This document shows positions 6,674-14,610 of a stretch of 20,230 bases of DNA, one piece after another. This DNA comes from Burkholderiales bacterium. Its GTDB lineage: Bacteria > Pseudomonadota > Gammaproteobacteria > Burkholderiales > Burkholderiaceae. The stretch is from the NCBI GenBank assembly GCA_947447845.1, contig CANFNO010000006.1, positions 1 to 20,230 of the forward strand, written 5' to 3'. The position numbers and the translations under genes are program-made. The first letter of the stretch is position 1. Each line of letters opens with the position of its first letter. A model generated the notes under the pieces. It ran no database searches. It worked only from the letters and a program-made list of their open reading frames with translations, and was not told the DNA's origin.

Positions 6674-6799
6674 ATGCACCACGTTCATCTTTCGGATTTG
6701 CACGGTTTCAAGGTGCCTTATTCATGGATGCTGGCAGCCGGTGAAATCGGTGTATTTGCGGTTTGCATTGCGCTTCTCGTAGCGTATTTCATCCGTTAA
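6674..6799 (+). CDS. 41-aa single-span membrane miniprotein
   Basis: Encodes 41 residues. The N-terminus is His-rich and polar (MHHVHLSDLHG), and residues about 19-40 form one strongly hydrophobic helix (LAAGEIGVFAVCIALLVAYFI) followed by a terminal Arg. AAGGAG lies six bases before ATG 6674, an excellent ribosome-binding site, and codon use looks coding. It stands 277 bp before the hemerythrin gene in the same direction. Single-helix proteins of this size are often accessory subunits of membrane complexes, such as cytochrome oxidases. The clustered N-terminal histidines (2, 3, 5, 10) could bind a metal. No family is recognised; function is open. Confidence 0.65.
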   Translation: MHHVHLSDLHGFKVPYSWMLAAGEIGVFAVCIALLVAYFIR

Positions 6800-7003
6800 G
6801 GCGCTCAGCCACAAACATTGGCCGTATCGTGCGCCGGCTCCGGGTGAGGCCGGTGCAATCCTTCGGTTGAGGTGCTTCAACTACGTCGGTACAAAAAGGC
6901 TGAGTTGATGTCCCAAATTTTCACCAATCTGCGTGCCGGTGTGCACCAAAGACTTGAGTAAGTCAGGGATCGGTCTGAACAAGATTCACTAGGTGGTTAA
7001 CCA

Positions 7004-7017
7004 TTGATTGGGATCAA
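7004..7017. promoter_or_regulatory. Anr/FNR box
   Basis: TTGAT-TGGG-ATCAA is a perfect match to the FNR/Anr/CRP-family consensus TTGAT-N4-ATCAA. It lies 60 bp before the hemerythrin ATG, so it could centre near -40 of a class II promoter, though the transcription start is not known. It predicts low-oxygen control. Confidence 0.75.
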
Positions 7018-7076
7018 CGCGAACGACGCCCGTGGCCAGGAGAATACGAACTTACGAAATTAAGGATGGAGTCGCC

Positions 7077-7562
7077 ATGTCAGCATTTAGCCGGTTTAGA
7101 TCGTTTGAGGCCCTCGATTCCTGTCACGTAAAAATTCAGCACTATCTTGATGAACTTGCGATCCTCTCTGAACAAATAGAGTTGGGACGTCTGAGCCCAG
7201 ATGACTGCAAGAAGGCTGAAGAAATCGAAATCTTCTTTTCCACAACGGCCAGAAATCACCATGCGATGGAAGAGGATGAAGTCTTTCCCTGCTTGCTGAT
7301 TAGCGAAAACACTGAAACCGTAGCCAAGGTGCGAGACCTTATTGAAGACCACTTCTGGATCGAGAAGTACTGGCTGGACCTGGCGCCCATGCTAAAGACC
7401 CTTAGCACCGGCGCAGACGACATGGATACCGCGAAACTCTCGAAGACGGTCAAGCTGTTTTTCGATCTGTGCAGCCTTCACATCGAATCCGAAGAGTCGA
7501 TGATTTATCCCGAGGCCAAGGCAGTCATGAATTCCATGCAAGCCCGCAACGGAACAAGCTAA
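7077..7562 (+). CDS. hemerythrin-like (HHE-domain) protein
   Basis: A 161-residue all-helical protein with the residues of a diiron or similar metal site: H17/H22 in the first helix (CHVKIQHYLDEL), H61/H62 with E65/E66 (NHHAMEEDEVFP), H92 (EDHFWIEKYW), and H135 with E139 (HIESEESMIYP). This is the HHE/hemerythrin pattern. Relatives bind oxygen, sense redox or NO stress, or help repair iron centres. ATG 7077 is chosen because AAGGATGGAG lies just upstream; longer frames run into the FNR box and cannot be translated from the same transcript. The perfect FNR box predicts induction under low oxygen. There is no signal peptide, so it is cytoplasmic. Confidence 0.88.
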   Translation: MSAFSRFRSFEALDSCHVKIQHYLDELAILSEQIELGRLSPDDCKKAEEIEIFFSTTARNHHAMEEDEVFPCLLISENTETVAKVRDLIEDHFWIEKYWLDLAPMLKTLSTGADDMDTAKLSKTVKLFFDLCSLHIESEESMIYPEAKAVMNSMQARNGTS

Positions 7563-7626
7563 AGCGCCACCTGGGTACCAACCCCCCTCCCCCGCAGGCA
7601 TTGCGTCGGCCTTCTACAATGGCTGC

Positions 7627-8766
7627 ATGCCAAAAACCTATGATGTATGTATCCGTGGCGCCGGAATTGTGGGGCGCAGCCTAGCGCTGCATCTCGCGGC
7701 AAAGCGCCTGCGCGTGGCGCTGGTGGCCAATGACCAGCCCGGCAACTTGGCGCACTCCGATGTGCGCGCCTATGCGCTAAGCCCGGCTTCTCGGATACTC
7801 CTGGAAGGTATTCGCTGCTGGCCCGATGAGGCACATGCCACTGCGGTCACCCGCATGCAGGTGCAAGGCGATCAAGCCGAGCCCGTCGTTTTTGACGCCG
7901 CAAAACAAGGCGTACCAGCGTTGAACTGGATTGTCGATGTACCAGTGCTGGAAAGCTTGCTGAAAGAAGCCGTGCGCTTTCAACCCCTGATAGAGATGCT
8001 GGACCACCCTGCCAAGGCGGAACTGACCGTGATTTGTGAGGGTCGCGCCAGCAAGACGCGAGAAGAATACGGCATCGATTTTGACGTCAAGCCCTATGCA
8101 CAATGGGCCTTGGCAGCGCGCGTGCACTGTGCCACAGGTCACGACCAAGTGGCCCGGCAATGGTTTGACAACGGCGACATTCTGGCCTTGTTGCCCATGG
8201 AAGGCGCGCAAGGCAACCTCTGCGCATTGGTCTGGTCGGTCAGCCCCGAGCGCGCCAAGGACTTGCTCAACCTGGACCCCGAAAGCTTCTGCCGTGAATT
8301 GGAAAGTGCCAGTCAAAACGCCCTGGGCAGCATGGAGCTCAAAAGCGAGCGCAAGACATGGCCGCTGCAAGCGGCACAGGCGCGACGCTGGACGGGCACT
8401 GCGCATGGAGTCAGCTGGGTTTTGGCAGGTGACGCCGCGCACAACGTGCACCCACTTGCAGGACAAGGGCTGAATCTGGGCCTGGGAGACGTGGCCGAAT
8501 TGGTGAAGACTCTGGACCATCGCGCCTACTGGCGTAGTGTGGGTGACCCCAAACTCTTAAGGGCATATGAACGTGCCCGAAAAGCGGACTATGCCGTGGT
8601 TGGCGGATCAGGCGACGCACTGCAACAGCTATTTGGACAGCAACACCCTGCATGGCAGGCTTTACGTAAAGTCGGTATGCTCGGATTTGAGCGTAGCGGT
8701 CCCCTGAAGGAATGGATCACTAGCCGTGCCATGGGCACCAAACACCGAACTCCAGGAACTCACTGA
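7627..8766 (+). CDS. UbiH/UbiF/COQ6-type FAD monooxygenase
   Basis: A 379-residue flavoprotein hydroxylase. The N-terminal dinucleotide-binding motif GAGIVG is at 11-16, and the second FAD motif GDAAHNVHPLAGQGLNLG is at about 268-285; the latter is diagnostic of the UbiH/UbiF/VisC family that hydroxylates the ubiquinone ring. Length fits the family (about 380-400). Which ring position it modifies cannot be told. The ATG 7627 start gives the GxGxxG immediately, as expected, but no strong ribosome-binding site precedes it. The 3' end is 31 bp before dsbC. Its cofactor-linked neighbours suggest a housekeeping block rather than a dedicated ubi operon. Confidence 0.88.
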   Translation: MPKTYDVCIRGAGIVGRSLALHLAAKRLRVALVANDQPGNLAHSDVRAYALSPASRILLEGIRCWPDEAHATAVTRMQVQGDQAEPVVFDAAKQGVPALNWIVDVPVLESLLKEAVRFQPLIEMLDHPAKAELTVICEGRASKTREEYGIDFDVKPYAQWALAARVHCATGHDQVARQWFDNGDILALLPMEGAQGNLCALVWSVSPERAKDLLNLDPESFCRELESASQNALGSMELKSERKTWPLQAAQARRWTGTAHGVSWVLAGDAAHNVHPLAGQGLNLGLGDVAELVKTLDHRAYWRSVGDPKLLRAYERARKADYAVVGGSGDALQQLFGQQHPAWQALRKVGMLGFERSGPLKEWITSRAMGTKHRTPGTH

Positions 8767-8797
8767 GAGCCCTGTTTATTTAAACAAAGAGATACCC

Positions 8798-9526
8798 ATG
8801 CGCACCACCCATTTACGTCGCTTCAGTTTGGCAATCGCGGCACTGGCCATTGCTGGCGCCTGCTTTGCACAAGAAGCGGTCATCCGAAAAAACATCGCAC
8901 AGCGTTACCCCGAGCTAAAGGCCATTGACGAAGTCAGCAAAGCACCCATGCCAGGCCTGTATGAACTGCGCATCAACGGCTCCGAAATTTATTACACAGA
9001 TGCCCAGGGAGACTTTCTCGTGGTGGGCAATCTTTACGATACCAAGCAGAAACGCAATCTGACCGAAGAGCGGGTCGACAAGCTCACCGCCGTAAAGTTT
9101 GACGCCCTGCCCTTCAAGGATTCCTTCACCATTGTTCGCGGCAACGGTGAACGCAAGTTGGTCGTTTTTGAAGACCCCAACTGCGGTTACTGCAAGCGCT
9201 TCGAGCGAGACCTGCAGACCATCAATAACGTCACGGTCTACATGTTCCTCTACCCCATCCTCGGTCCGGATTCCAACAAGAAATCCGAAGCCATCTGGTG
9301 CGCTAAAGATCGTGCACAGGTATGGCAGGATTGGATGGTGCGCGAGCAAGCCGTTCCTAGCACGGTGCCGATTTGTGACACCAACGCGATCAAGCGCAAT
9401 GTAGAGCTTGGTAAGAGCTTCAAAATCAATGGCACACCGACCTTGATTTTTGTGGACGGCACACGCGTACCCGGAGCCATTGACGCCAAGCAAATTGAAA
9501 AACGCTTGGCTGAAGCCAAGTCATGA
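8798..9526 (+). CDS. dsbC: periplasmic thiol:disulfide isomerase DsbC
   Basis: A 242-residue DsbC/DsbG-type protein that corrects wrong disulfide bonds in the periplasm and is kept reduced by DsbD. A signal peptide spans residues 1-24 (positive MRTTHLRR, hydrophobic core, cleavage after ACFA). An N-terminal dimerisation domain (about 25-90: PGLYELRINGSEIYYTDAQGDFL) is linked to a thioredoxin fold with the active site CGYC at 129-132 and the cis-proline motif GTPTLIF. A second Cys pair (IWC... and PIC...) matches the structural disulfide of DsbC. ATG 8798 gives the signal peptide; the longer frame overlaps ubiH. Its TGA overlaps the ATG of the M61 gene (ATGA), so the two are translationally coupled. 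Confidence 0.93.
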   Translation: MRTTHLRRFSLAIAALAIAGACFAQEAVIRKNIAQRYPELKAIDEVSKAPMPGLYELRINGSEIYYTDAQGDFLVVGNLYDTKQKRNLTEERVDKLTAVKFDALPFKDSFTIVRGNGERKLVVFEDPNCGYCKRFERDLQTINNVTVYMFLYPILGPDSNKKSEAIWCAKDRAQVWQDWMVREQAVPSTVPICDTNAIKRNVELGKSFKINGTPTLIFVDGTRVPGAIDAKQIEKRLAEAKS

Positions 9527-11355
9527 GCGCGGTAAAAACCAAAACGGTGATCGCGCCCCAGATCCGCTACCAAGTCAGAATTCCTGACCCGCACAGTCAT
9601 CTGTTCGAGGTCACGCTGACAGTTGAACAGCCGCAGGCTGATCAACTGCTGCAGCTTCCCGTCTGGATTCCGGGCAGCTATCTGGTGCGTGAATTCGCCA
9701 AGAACTTGCAAAAACTCCGCTGTACGCAGTCCGGCAAAGCAGTCCCGGCGGTGCAATGTGACAAGGCCAGTTGGCGGGTTCAATGCAAGCCCGGCGTGGC
9801 GCTCAGCGTGTGTTACGAGGTCTATGCCTTTGACATTTCTGTACGCACTGCCTGGCTGGACGCTACGCGGGGCTTCTTCAACGGCACCAGCCTGTTTCTG
9901 AAAGTAGCCGGCTCCGAAGAGCAGACGCATGGCTTGGAAATCCTTGCCCCCATCCAATTGCCCGATTGGAAGCTGGCCACCGGCCTTGAGCCCGTTCGAA
10001 TTGCCAAGTCAGGCTTCGGCAACTACCGCGCAGATACCTACGACGCCCTGGTGGATTGCCCGGTAGAGATGGGCACATTCTGGAGCGGCAGCTTTGAGGT
10101 TTTCGGCATTCCGCACCGATTTGTGGTGGCCGGCCAGAGTGAGAGTTTTGATGGCGCCAAACTGCTGGCAGATACGCAGGCTATTTGCGAAGCGGAAATC
10201 CGCTTTTGGCATGACGAGCCAACCAAGACCAAGAGTGCTGCGCGGGCCATTCCATTCAAAAACTATTTATTCATGCTCAACGCAGTGCATGACGGCTATG
10301 GCGGATTGGAGCACTGCAACTCCACCGCACTGATCTGCAACCGCAAAGACCTCCCGCGTCTGGAGCAACAGACACTTGCACCCACCACACACAAGCAGCC
10401 CGAAGGCTATACCGTCTTGCTTGGGCTGATCAGCCACGAATACTTTCACACCTGGAACGTCAAGCGCCTGCGGCCATCCGAATTCGCGCGATACGACTAC
10501 ACACAGGAAAACTACACCGAACTTTTGTGGTTTTTTGAAGGATTCACCAGCTACTACGACGACCTGCTGCTGCGCCGCGCTGGGCGCATCGAAAGCGCCA
10601 CTTATCTCAAACGGCTGTGCAAGACTATTAACCAGGTACAACAAACGCCCGGACGTCTGGTGCAAAGTGTCGCCCAAGCCAGCTTTGACGCCTGGGTCAA
10701 GTACTACCGGCAGGACGAAAACACCGCCAATGCCACAGTCAGTTACTACACCAAAGGCTCCCTGGTGGCCCTGTGCCTGGACCTGACGCTGCGCAGTGAG
10801 GGCAAAACCACTCTGGATGCGGTGATGCGGGCTCTGTGGAGCCGCTGCGCCGCAGGTCCTATGACTGAACAGGATTTGTCGGCCGTGCTGGCCGATTTGG
10901 GTGGGCGTTCGTATGCCAAAGACCTGGCGCGCTGGGTGCACAGCACGCAAGAACTGCCGGTGGCTGAACTGCTGGAGCGTCATGGCGTCAAGGTGCATCG
11001 TGAACCGGACCAGGTGGCGCAGCAACTGGGTTTGCGCGTGAAAGAGTCCAACGGACTTAGCATCCACCAGGTGCTGCGCGGCGGAGTAGCCGAAGCTGCC
11101 GGTTTCGCCGCCGGTGATGAATGGCTGGCAGTGCAAGCGTTTGGGGCCAAGGCTTCTGGCCCCTGGCGCATGCAATCGCTGGAGGACCTGACGCTTTACT
11201 GCGGCAATGCCAAGAAGGTTATCGCTACGGTTGCGCGCGACAAGCGAGTGCTGACGCTTGCGTTGACTATGCCAAAACCCAGTGTGGCCCTGCGCCTGTC
11301 GGTCAGCGACGTGCCGCTCGCCAATCGCTGGTTAGAAGGCGTAGCAGCGCCTTAA
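9523..11355 (+). CDS. M61-family glycyl aminopeptidase with PDZ domain
   Basis: A 610-residue zinc metallopeptidase. An N-terminal beta-rich domain (about 10-200, IRYQVRIPDPHSHLFEVTLTV, LPVWIPGSYLVREFAKNL) is followed by the catalytic domain with the zinc motif HEYFHTWNVKRLRP (H305, E306, H309) and the third ligand E339 in FFEGFTSYYDD. A C-terminal PDZ domain spans about 500-575 (GVKVHREPD... SNGLSIHQVLRGGVAEAAGFAAGDEWLAV). This is the M61 arrangement. No signal peptide is visible, so it is probably cytoplasmic although it is coupled to dsbC by an ATGA overlap. Substrates are unknown; relatives prefer N-terminal Gly/Ala. Confidence 0.92.
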   Translation: MSAVKTKTVIAPQIRYQVRIPDPHSHLFEVTLTVEQPQADQLLQLPVWIPGSYLVREFAKNLQKLRCTQSGKAVPAVQCDKASWRVQCKPGVALSVCYEVYAFDISVRTAWLDATRGFFNGTSLFLKVAGSEEQTHGLEILAPIQLPDWKLATGLEPVRIAKSGFGNYRADTYDALVDCPVEMGTFWSGSFEVFGIPHRFVVAGQSESFDGAKLLADTQAICEAEIRFWHDEPTKTKSAARAIPFKNYLFMLNAVHDGYGGLEHCNSTALICNRKDLPRLEQQTLAPTTHKQPEGYTVLLGLISHEYFHTWNVKRLRPSEFARYDYTQENYTELLWFFEGFTSYYDDLLLRRAGRIESATYLKRLCKTINQVQQTPGRLVQSVAQASFDAWVKYYRQDENTANATVSYYTKGSLVALCLDLTLRSEGKTTLDAVMRALWSRCAAGPMTEQDLSAVLADLGGRSYAKDLARWVHSTQELPVAELLERHGVKVHREPDQVAQQLGLRVKESNGLSIHQVLRGGVAEAAGFAAGDEWLAVQAFGAKASGPWRMQSLEDLTLYCGNAKKVIATVARDKRVLTLALTMPKPSVALRLSVSDVPLANRWLEGVAAP

Positions 11356-11385
11356 GTTTTCTTTTGTTCCGAGGTACAACCCACC

Positions 11386-12165
11386 ATGATCTACGAATGC
11401 ATTACGACTCGCGTTGAAGGCGAAAAAGTCGCCATCATCACCCTGAACCGCCCGAAGCAACTCAATGCGCTGAACGACCAGCTCATGGACGAACTCGGGC
11501 ACGCCCTCAAGGGCTTCGATGCCGACAGCGCCATTGGCTGCATGGTGATTACCGGCAGCGAGAAGGCTTTTGCCGCTGGCGCCGATATCACCGCCATGGC
11601 CAAGCTCACTTTTTCCGAGGTTTACCGCAATGACTTCATCACCAGCAACTGGGAAGCCATGAAGACCGTGCGCAAGCCGGTGATTGCGGCGGTGAGTGGC
11701 TTCGCCTTAGGCGGTGGTTGCGAGTTGGCCATGATGTGCGACTTCATCATTGCCTCTGATACCGCTAAATTCGGCCAACCGGAAATCAAGATCGGCATTA
11801 TTCCCGGTGCCGGTGGCACGCAGCGCCTACCGCGCGCAATCGGCAAGTCCAAGGCCATGGACATGGCCCTCACCGGACGCATGATGGATGCAGTGGAGGC
11901 GGAGCGCGCCGGTCTGGTAAGCCGTGTTGTGCCGGTAGACAAGCTAATGGAAGAGACGCTGGCTGCGGCACTGATGATTTGCAGCTTTTCACAGCTTGCC
12001 ACCATGGCCGCCAAGGAATCCGTCAACCGCGCCTTCGAAAGCGGCCTGTCGGACGGCATCATGTTCGAGCGCCGCCTGTTCCACGCGCTCTTTGCGACCG
12101 ACGATCAAAAGGAAGGCATGGATGCCTTTGTCAACAAACGCAAGCCTGAATTTCGCAACACGTGA
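11386..12165 (+). CDS. enoyl-CoA hydratase
   Basis: A 259-residue crotonase-family enzyme that adds water to 2-enoyl-CoA in beta-oxidation. The oxyanion-hole regions AFAAGADI (about 62-69) and [14 protein letters not shown] are intact. The two catalytic glutamates E113 and E133 ([17 protein letters not shown]) are both present and 20 residues apart, as in the mammalian enzyme, so hydratase activity is likely. Length equals that of short-chain hydratases. It starts at ATG 11386, 30 bp after the peptidase stop, and may be co-transcribed. A GAGG about thirteen bases before the start is a weak ribosome-binding site. The end lies 37 bp before tRNA-Met, undisturbed by the inserted element. Confidence 0.93.
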   Translation: MIYECITTRVEGEKVAIITLNRPKQLNALNDQLMDELGHALKGFDADSAIGCMVITGSEKAFAAGADITAMAKLTFSEVYRNDFITSNWEAMKTVRKPVIAAVSGFALGGGCELAMMCDFIIASDTAKFGQPEIKIGIIPGAGGTQRLPRAIGKSKAMDMALTGRMMDAVEAERAGLVSRVVPVDKLMEETLAAALMICSFSQLATMAAKESVNRAFESGLSDGIMFERRLFHALFATDDQKEGMDAFVNKRKPEFRNT

Positions 12166-12186
12166 GAAAACTGAGTTTTGACTTGT

Positions 12187-12192
12187 TATAAT
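12187..12192 (+). promoter_or_regulatory. -10 box of tRNA-Met
   Basis: A perfect TATAAT lies 10 bp before the mature tRNA 5' end, at the expected distance. No good -35 is seen at 17 bp; the nearby TTGACT is too close to serve. Confidence 0.6.
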
Positions 12193-12202
12193 TGCGGCCT
12201 TC

Positions 12203-12279
12203 GGTGATATAGCTCAGTTGGTTAGAGCGCAGCATTCATAATGCTGATGTCGGTGGTTCAAATCCACCTATCACCACCA
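12203..12279 (+). tRNA. tRNA-Met (CAT), elongator type
   Basis: A 77-nt cloverleaf. Acceptor stem GGTGATA pairs with TATCACC, the D-arm holds AGCTCAGTTGGTTAGAGC, and the anticodon stem CAGCA/TGCTG encloses TTCATAA with anticodon CAT. The T-arm is GGTGG-TTCAAAT-CCACC, and CCA is encoded. A GGTGATA acceptor with G-C at the first pair argues for an elongator, not the initiator, which has an unpaired first position. tRNA-Ile2 (CAT, lysidine) is a less likely alternative. The gene is intact; the 3' end doubles as one end of the integrated element. Confidence 0.95.
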
Positions 12280-12353
12280 GTTTTGCCTCTCAGGCAGTCT
12301 CACAAGACCTCAAAACCCGCACGCTCCTCAGCGTAGCGGGTTTTTTGTTGTCT
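12266..12353 (+). repeat. left attachment repeat (88 bp)
   Basis: Identical to 19386-19473 at 85 of 88 positions (differences at 12280, 12315 and 12328), offset 7,120 bp. It covers the last 14 nt of tRNA-Met, the spacer, the terminator and a little beyond. Identity stops at 12266 on the left and 12353 on the right. Confidence 0.93.
12315..12346 (+). terminator. intrinsic terminator of tRNA-Met (left copy)
   Basis: ACCCGC-ACGCT pairs with AGCGT-A-GCGGGT across a 4-nt loop, leaving one bulged A, and is followed by six T. It is a strong hairpin plus U-tract inside the attachment repeat. Confidence 0.85.
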
Positions 12354-12392
12354 CACGTTGTCGCACCCGATACCATGACATACCAACACAAC

Positions 12393-12451
12393 GATGGTAT
12401 TTTTGATGGTGGGCAGCCAAGGTTGAACGAATGCCACCCAAAAATACCATC
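12393..12451. repeat. inverted pair of putative integrase arm sites
   Basis: GATGGTATTTTT at 12393-12404 is repeated inverted at 12440-12451, and GGTGG/CCACC near the inner ends extends the similarity. The pair lies 40 bp inside the left repeat and directly upstream of the integrase start, so it may serve both recombination and autoregulation. A third copy is at 19303-19314. Confidence 0.7.
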
Positions 12452-12466
12452 ACACAGGGTGAATTT

Positions 12467-13699
12467 ATGGCGCTCACAGACACTTTTACCAAGCAAGTTA
12501 AGCATTCGGGTTCCAAGGCCGGTGACAAGCACACCGACGGACAGGCCCTGTACCTTCTGGTGAATGCCACCGGCAAGTACTGGCGCATGAACTACAGGTT
12601 CGCTGGCAAGCAGAAAACTCTGGCGCTAGGTGTCTACCCTGCAACGTCGCTCGCAAAGGCCAGGGTGGCACGTGACAAGGCGCGAGAGTCTCTGGCAGAG
12701 GGACGTGACCCTATGGAAGGCAAACGAGTTGAGAAGGCTGCAAAGTTGTCCGCTGGTGGAAACACCTTCAAGGCGCTAGCGCTGGAGTGGCACGAAACTA
12801 AAGCTGGCGGCTGGTCAGTTGCGCACCGCGACACCACCATGGAGCGCATGGAAAAAAACCTTTTCCCATGGCTAGGAAACCGACCTCTGACGGAAATCGA
12901 AGCGCCTGAGCTACTGGCAACTCTACGCCGAATTGAAGCCCGTGGAGCTATCGACACCACGCACCGTGTGAAATCCATCATGGATAACGTGTTTCGGTTC
13001 GCCATCGCTACGGGGCGTGCGGTGCGTAACCCTGCCGCTGATGTGGGCGTGGCGCTTAAGACGACGGTTAAGGGACACCACCCAGCGATCACAGAACCAA
13101 AACGCTTCGCCCAAATGCTGCGCGACATATACGCATATTCGGGCAGCTATATCGCCCGTGCAGCCCTACAAATTCATGCCCTGACTTTTCAGCGACCAAA
13201 CGAGGTGCGAGACGCCGCATGGTCCGAGATTGACTTCGACGCTTGCACCTGGACCATCCCACCCGCCCGCATGAAAGGCAATCTACAAAAAAAAGCTGAC
13301 GGAGAACCACACCTGATACCCCTATCGACGCAGGCCGCTGCCGTACTTCGCGAGTTGCACCCGCTCACCGGACACGGGACGAAGGTGTTCCCCAGTGAGC
13401 GCGGCGAAGGCCGAAGCATCAGCGAAAACACTGCTAGGCAGGCGCTGCGCAGTATGGGTTACTTAGACCACGTCCCACATGGTTTTCGAGCGTCTGCGCG
13501 CACGCTGATACGCGAAGCCTTGCATTACGACAAAGAAGTTATCGAGCGCCAGTTATCACATGGCAGCGACGAGGCCCTAGGCGGCGCTTATGACCGAACT
13601 CAGTTTCTGGCTGAACGCGCAAAGATGATGCAGGCATGGGCCGATTATCTGGACAAGCTTCGGACTGGGGCAGATGTGATTCAACTAAAAAAACGCTAA
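12467..13699 (+). CDS. P4-type tyrosine integrase (tRNA-Met element)
   Basis: A 410-residue recombinase. An N-terminal arm-binding domain (about 1-85: ALTDTFTKQVKHSG, LYLLVNATGKYWRMNYRFAGKQKTLALGVYP) is followed by a core-binding domain (about 98-190) and the catalytic domain with R243 (FQRPNEV), H338/R341 (HGFR), H365 (LSHGS) and nucleophile Y375 (GAYDR). The full set suggests an active enzyme. ATG 12467 (MALTDTF, typical of the family) has AGGG about seven bases upstream; an in-frame ATG at 12431 would add twelve residues from the arm-site DNA and is less likely. It is the first gene inside the element and reads away from the tRNA. It is clearly different in sequence from the left-element integrase, so the two elements are not copies of one another. 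Confidence 0.95.
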   Translation: MALTDTFTKQVKHSGSKAGDKHTDGQALYLLVNATGKYWRMNYRFAGKQKTLALGVYPATSLAKARVARDKARESLAEGRDPMEGKRVEKAAKLSAGGNTFKALALEWHETKAGGWSVAHRDTTMERMEKNLFPWLGNRPLTEIEAPELLATLRRIEARGAIDTTHRVKSIMDNVFRFAIATGRAVRNPAADVGVALKTTVKGHHPAITEPKRFAQMLRDIYAYSGSYIARAALQIHALTFQRPNEVRDAAWSEIDFDACTWTIPPARMKGNLQKKADGEPHLIPLSTQAAAVLRELHPLTGHGTKVFPSERGEGRSISENTARQALRSMGYLDHVPHGFRASARTLIREALHYDKEVIERQLSHGSDEALGGAYDRTQFLAERAKMMQAWADYLDKLRTGADVIQLKKR

Positions 13700-13837
13700 C
13701 GACATATTAAATACTGCGCATCCTTTTCCATCATGCGACTTTCTGATACCATTCGCATCACTGAAGTTTCGAGGTAGCAATTACCCGATAAAAACATTCC
13801 AGTAAATTCGCGCCCTAAGTTTCACTTTTGGATAACG

Positions 13838-13867
13838 CGAGAACTCTCGTGATGTGAGTTTCATCAC
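13838..13867. promoter_or_regulatory. two abutting palindromes upstream of the AlpA-like gene
   Basis: CGAGA-AC-TCTCG (13838-13849) is followed directly by GTGATG-7 nt-CATCAC (13849-13867), sharing one base. They lie in the 300-bp gap between integrase and AlpA-like gene, the usual place for operators of an early promoter. I see no gene in the gap. Confidence 0.45.
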
Positions 13868-13999
13868 TGTGCCGGAAAGTGCCTCATTTGTGTCGACTGA
13901 GGACAACTTTCGATAACACATGCATTCAAGACGCTTAACAGAATCTGTTGCGCCCATTTCTTTTTAAACGGCGCATTAGATACTTTACCGAGTTATCAA

Positions 14000-14200
14000 A
14001 TGCAAAAATTTTTTCGAATATCGCAGTTATCAAGTACACCGTCCAAAGGTGGACTATTCCCCGTATCTAGAGCAACTCTATGGAGGTGGGTGAAGGAAGG
14101 CCGCTTTCCAGCTCCATTTAAGATGGGCGCGCGCACCACTGTTTGGGACGAGGCCGAAGTGCTAGCGTTTATCGAAGCGCAGAAGGTGGCGAGCAAATGA
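14000..14200 (+). CDS. AlpA-like excisionase/regulator
   Basis: A 66-residue single-domain protein: FFRISQLSSTPSKGGLFPVS, RATLWRWVKEGRFPAPFKMG, then ARTTVWDEAEVLAFIEAQK. This is the complete AlpA fold (recognition helix with TLWRWVKEG, then wing). AlpA proteins control excision and element gene expression. The protein is short and lacks the long insertion of the left-element AlpA. No strong ribosome-binding site is visible before ATG 14000, and a weak one may keep the level low. Its stop overlaps the ATG of the next gene (ATGA), so they are coupled. It probably responds to or sets the choice between integrated and excised states. Confidence 0.88.
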   Translation: MQKFFRISQLSSTPSKGGLFPVSRATLWRWVKEGRFPAPFKMGARTTVWDEAEVLAFIEAQKVASK

Positions 14201-14610
14201 GTACTTCAATTCCTAATTGGCTTATGCCAATAACCAACACTTGCAGAGTGACACGCGGCAATTTCTACCTGCCCCCGAACTGCCCTAGCAAATGGCGATC
14301 TGAAATTATCAACTGGACATATCATTTGAATGATCGCTATTGCAGGCGTCTTAAATTGGGAATTCAAGACGCGATCATGACGGCGCAGCAAAGAGGCGAA
14401 GATGAGCGGCATATAGACCAACGCATTGGTTTTGTATTGAAGGCGGTCATGCATGCCGCAAAGCGTACTGGGAGTCTCGACCATTCAGACTATCAATGCC
14501 TGCGCGATTACCGCTCATTCATCTTCAAGTTTGCCGGTTGCTTAAACGATGACGGCACAGTAAGCCGACAGCTGGCCGCCTATTACGAACTTACAGAACG
14601 GTGCTGCTAA
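14197..14610 (+). CDS. 137-aa hypothetical protein in the replication operon
   Basis: A 137-residue soluble, mixed-charge and mostly helical protein (e.g. WRSEIINWTYHLNDRYCRRL, HIDQRIGFVLKAVMHAAKR), ending in Cys-Cys. No domain is recognised. The start at ATG 14197 overlaps the AlpA stop, and its TAA is immediately followed by the ATG of the helicase gene with no gap. Such tight coupling to RepA suggests a replication accessory, for example a helicase loader or primase-related protein, but no motif supports a specific role. Confidence 0.65.
   Translation: MSTSIPNWLMPITNTCRVTRGNFYLPPNCPSKWRSEIINWTYHLNDRYCRRLKLGIQDAIMTAQQRGEDERHIDQRIGFVLKAVMHAAKRTGSLDHSDYQCLRDYRSFIFKFAGCLNDDGTVSRQLAAYYELTERCC

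Noticed and set aside
6835..6855. CCGGC...GCCGG hairpin after the 41-aa gene as terminator
   Set aside because: Mismatches in the stem and no T-tract follow.
7777..8520. 247-aa open frame on the minus strand
   Set aside because: Antisense to the UbiH-type gene, which has clear FAD motifs; the opposite frame is a GC-bias shadow.
10267..11175. 302-aa open frame on the minus strand
   Set aside because: Antisense to the M61 peptidase with its zinc motif; no domain or ribosome-binding site of its own.
12178..12183. TTGACT as -35 box of tRNA-Met
   Set aside because: Only three bases from the TATAAT, far too close for a sigma-70 promoter.
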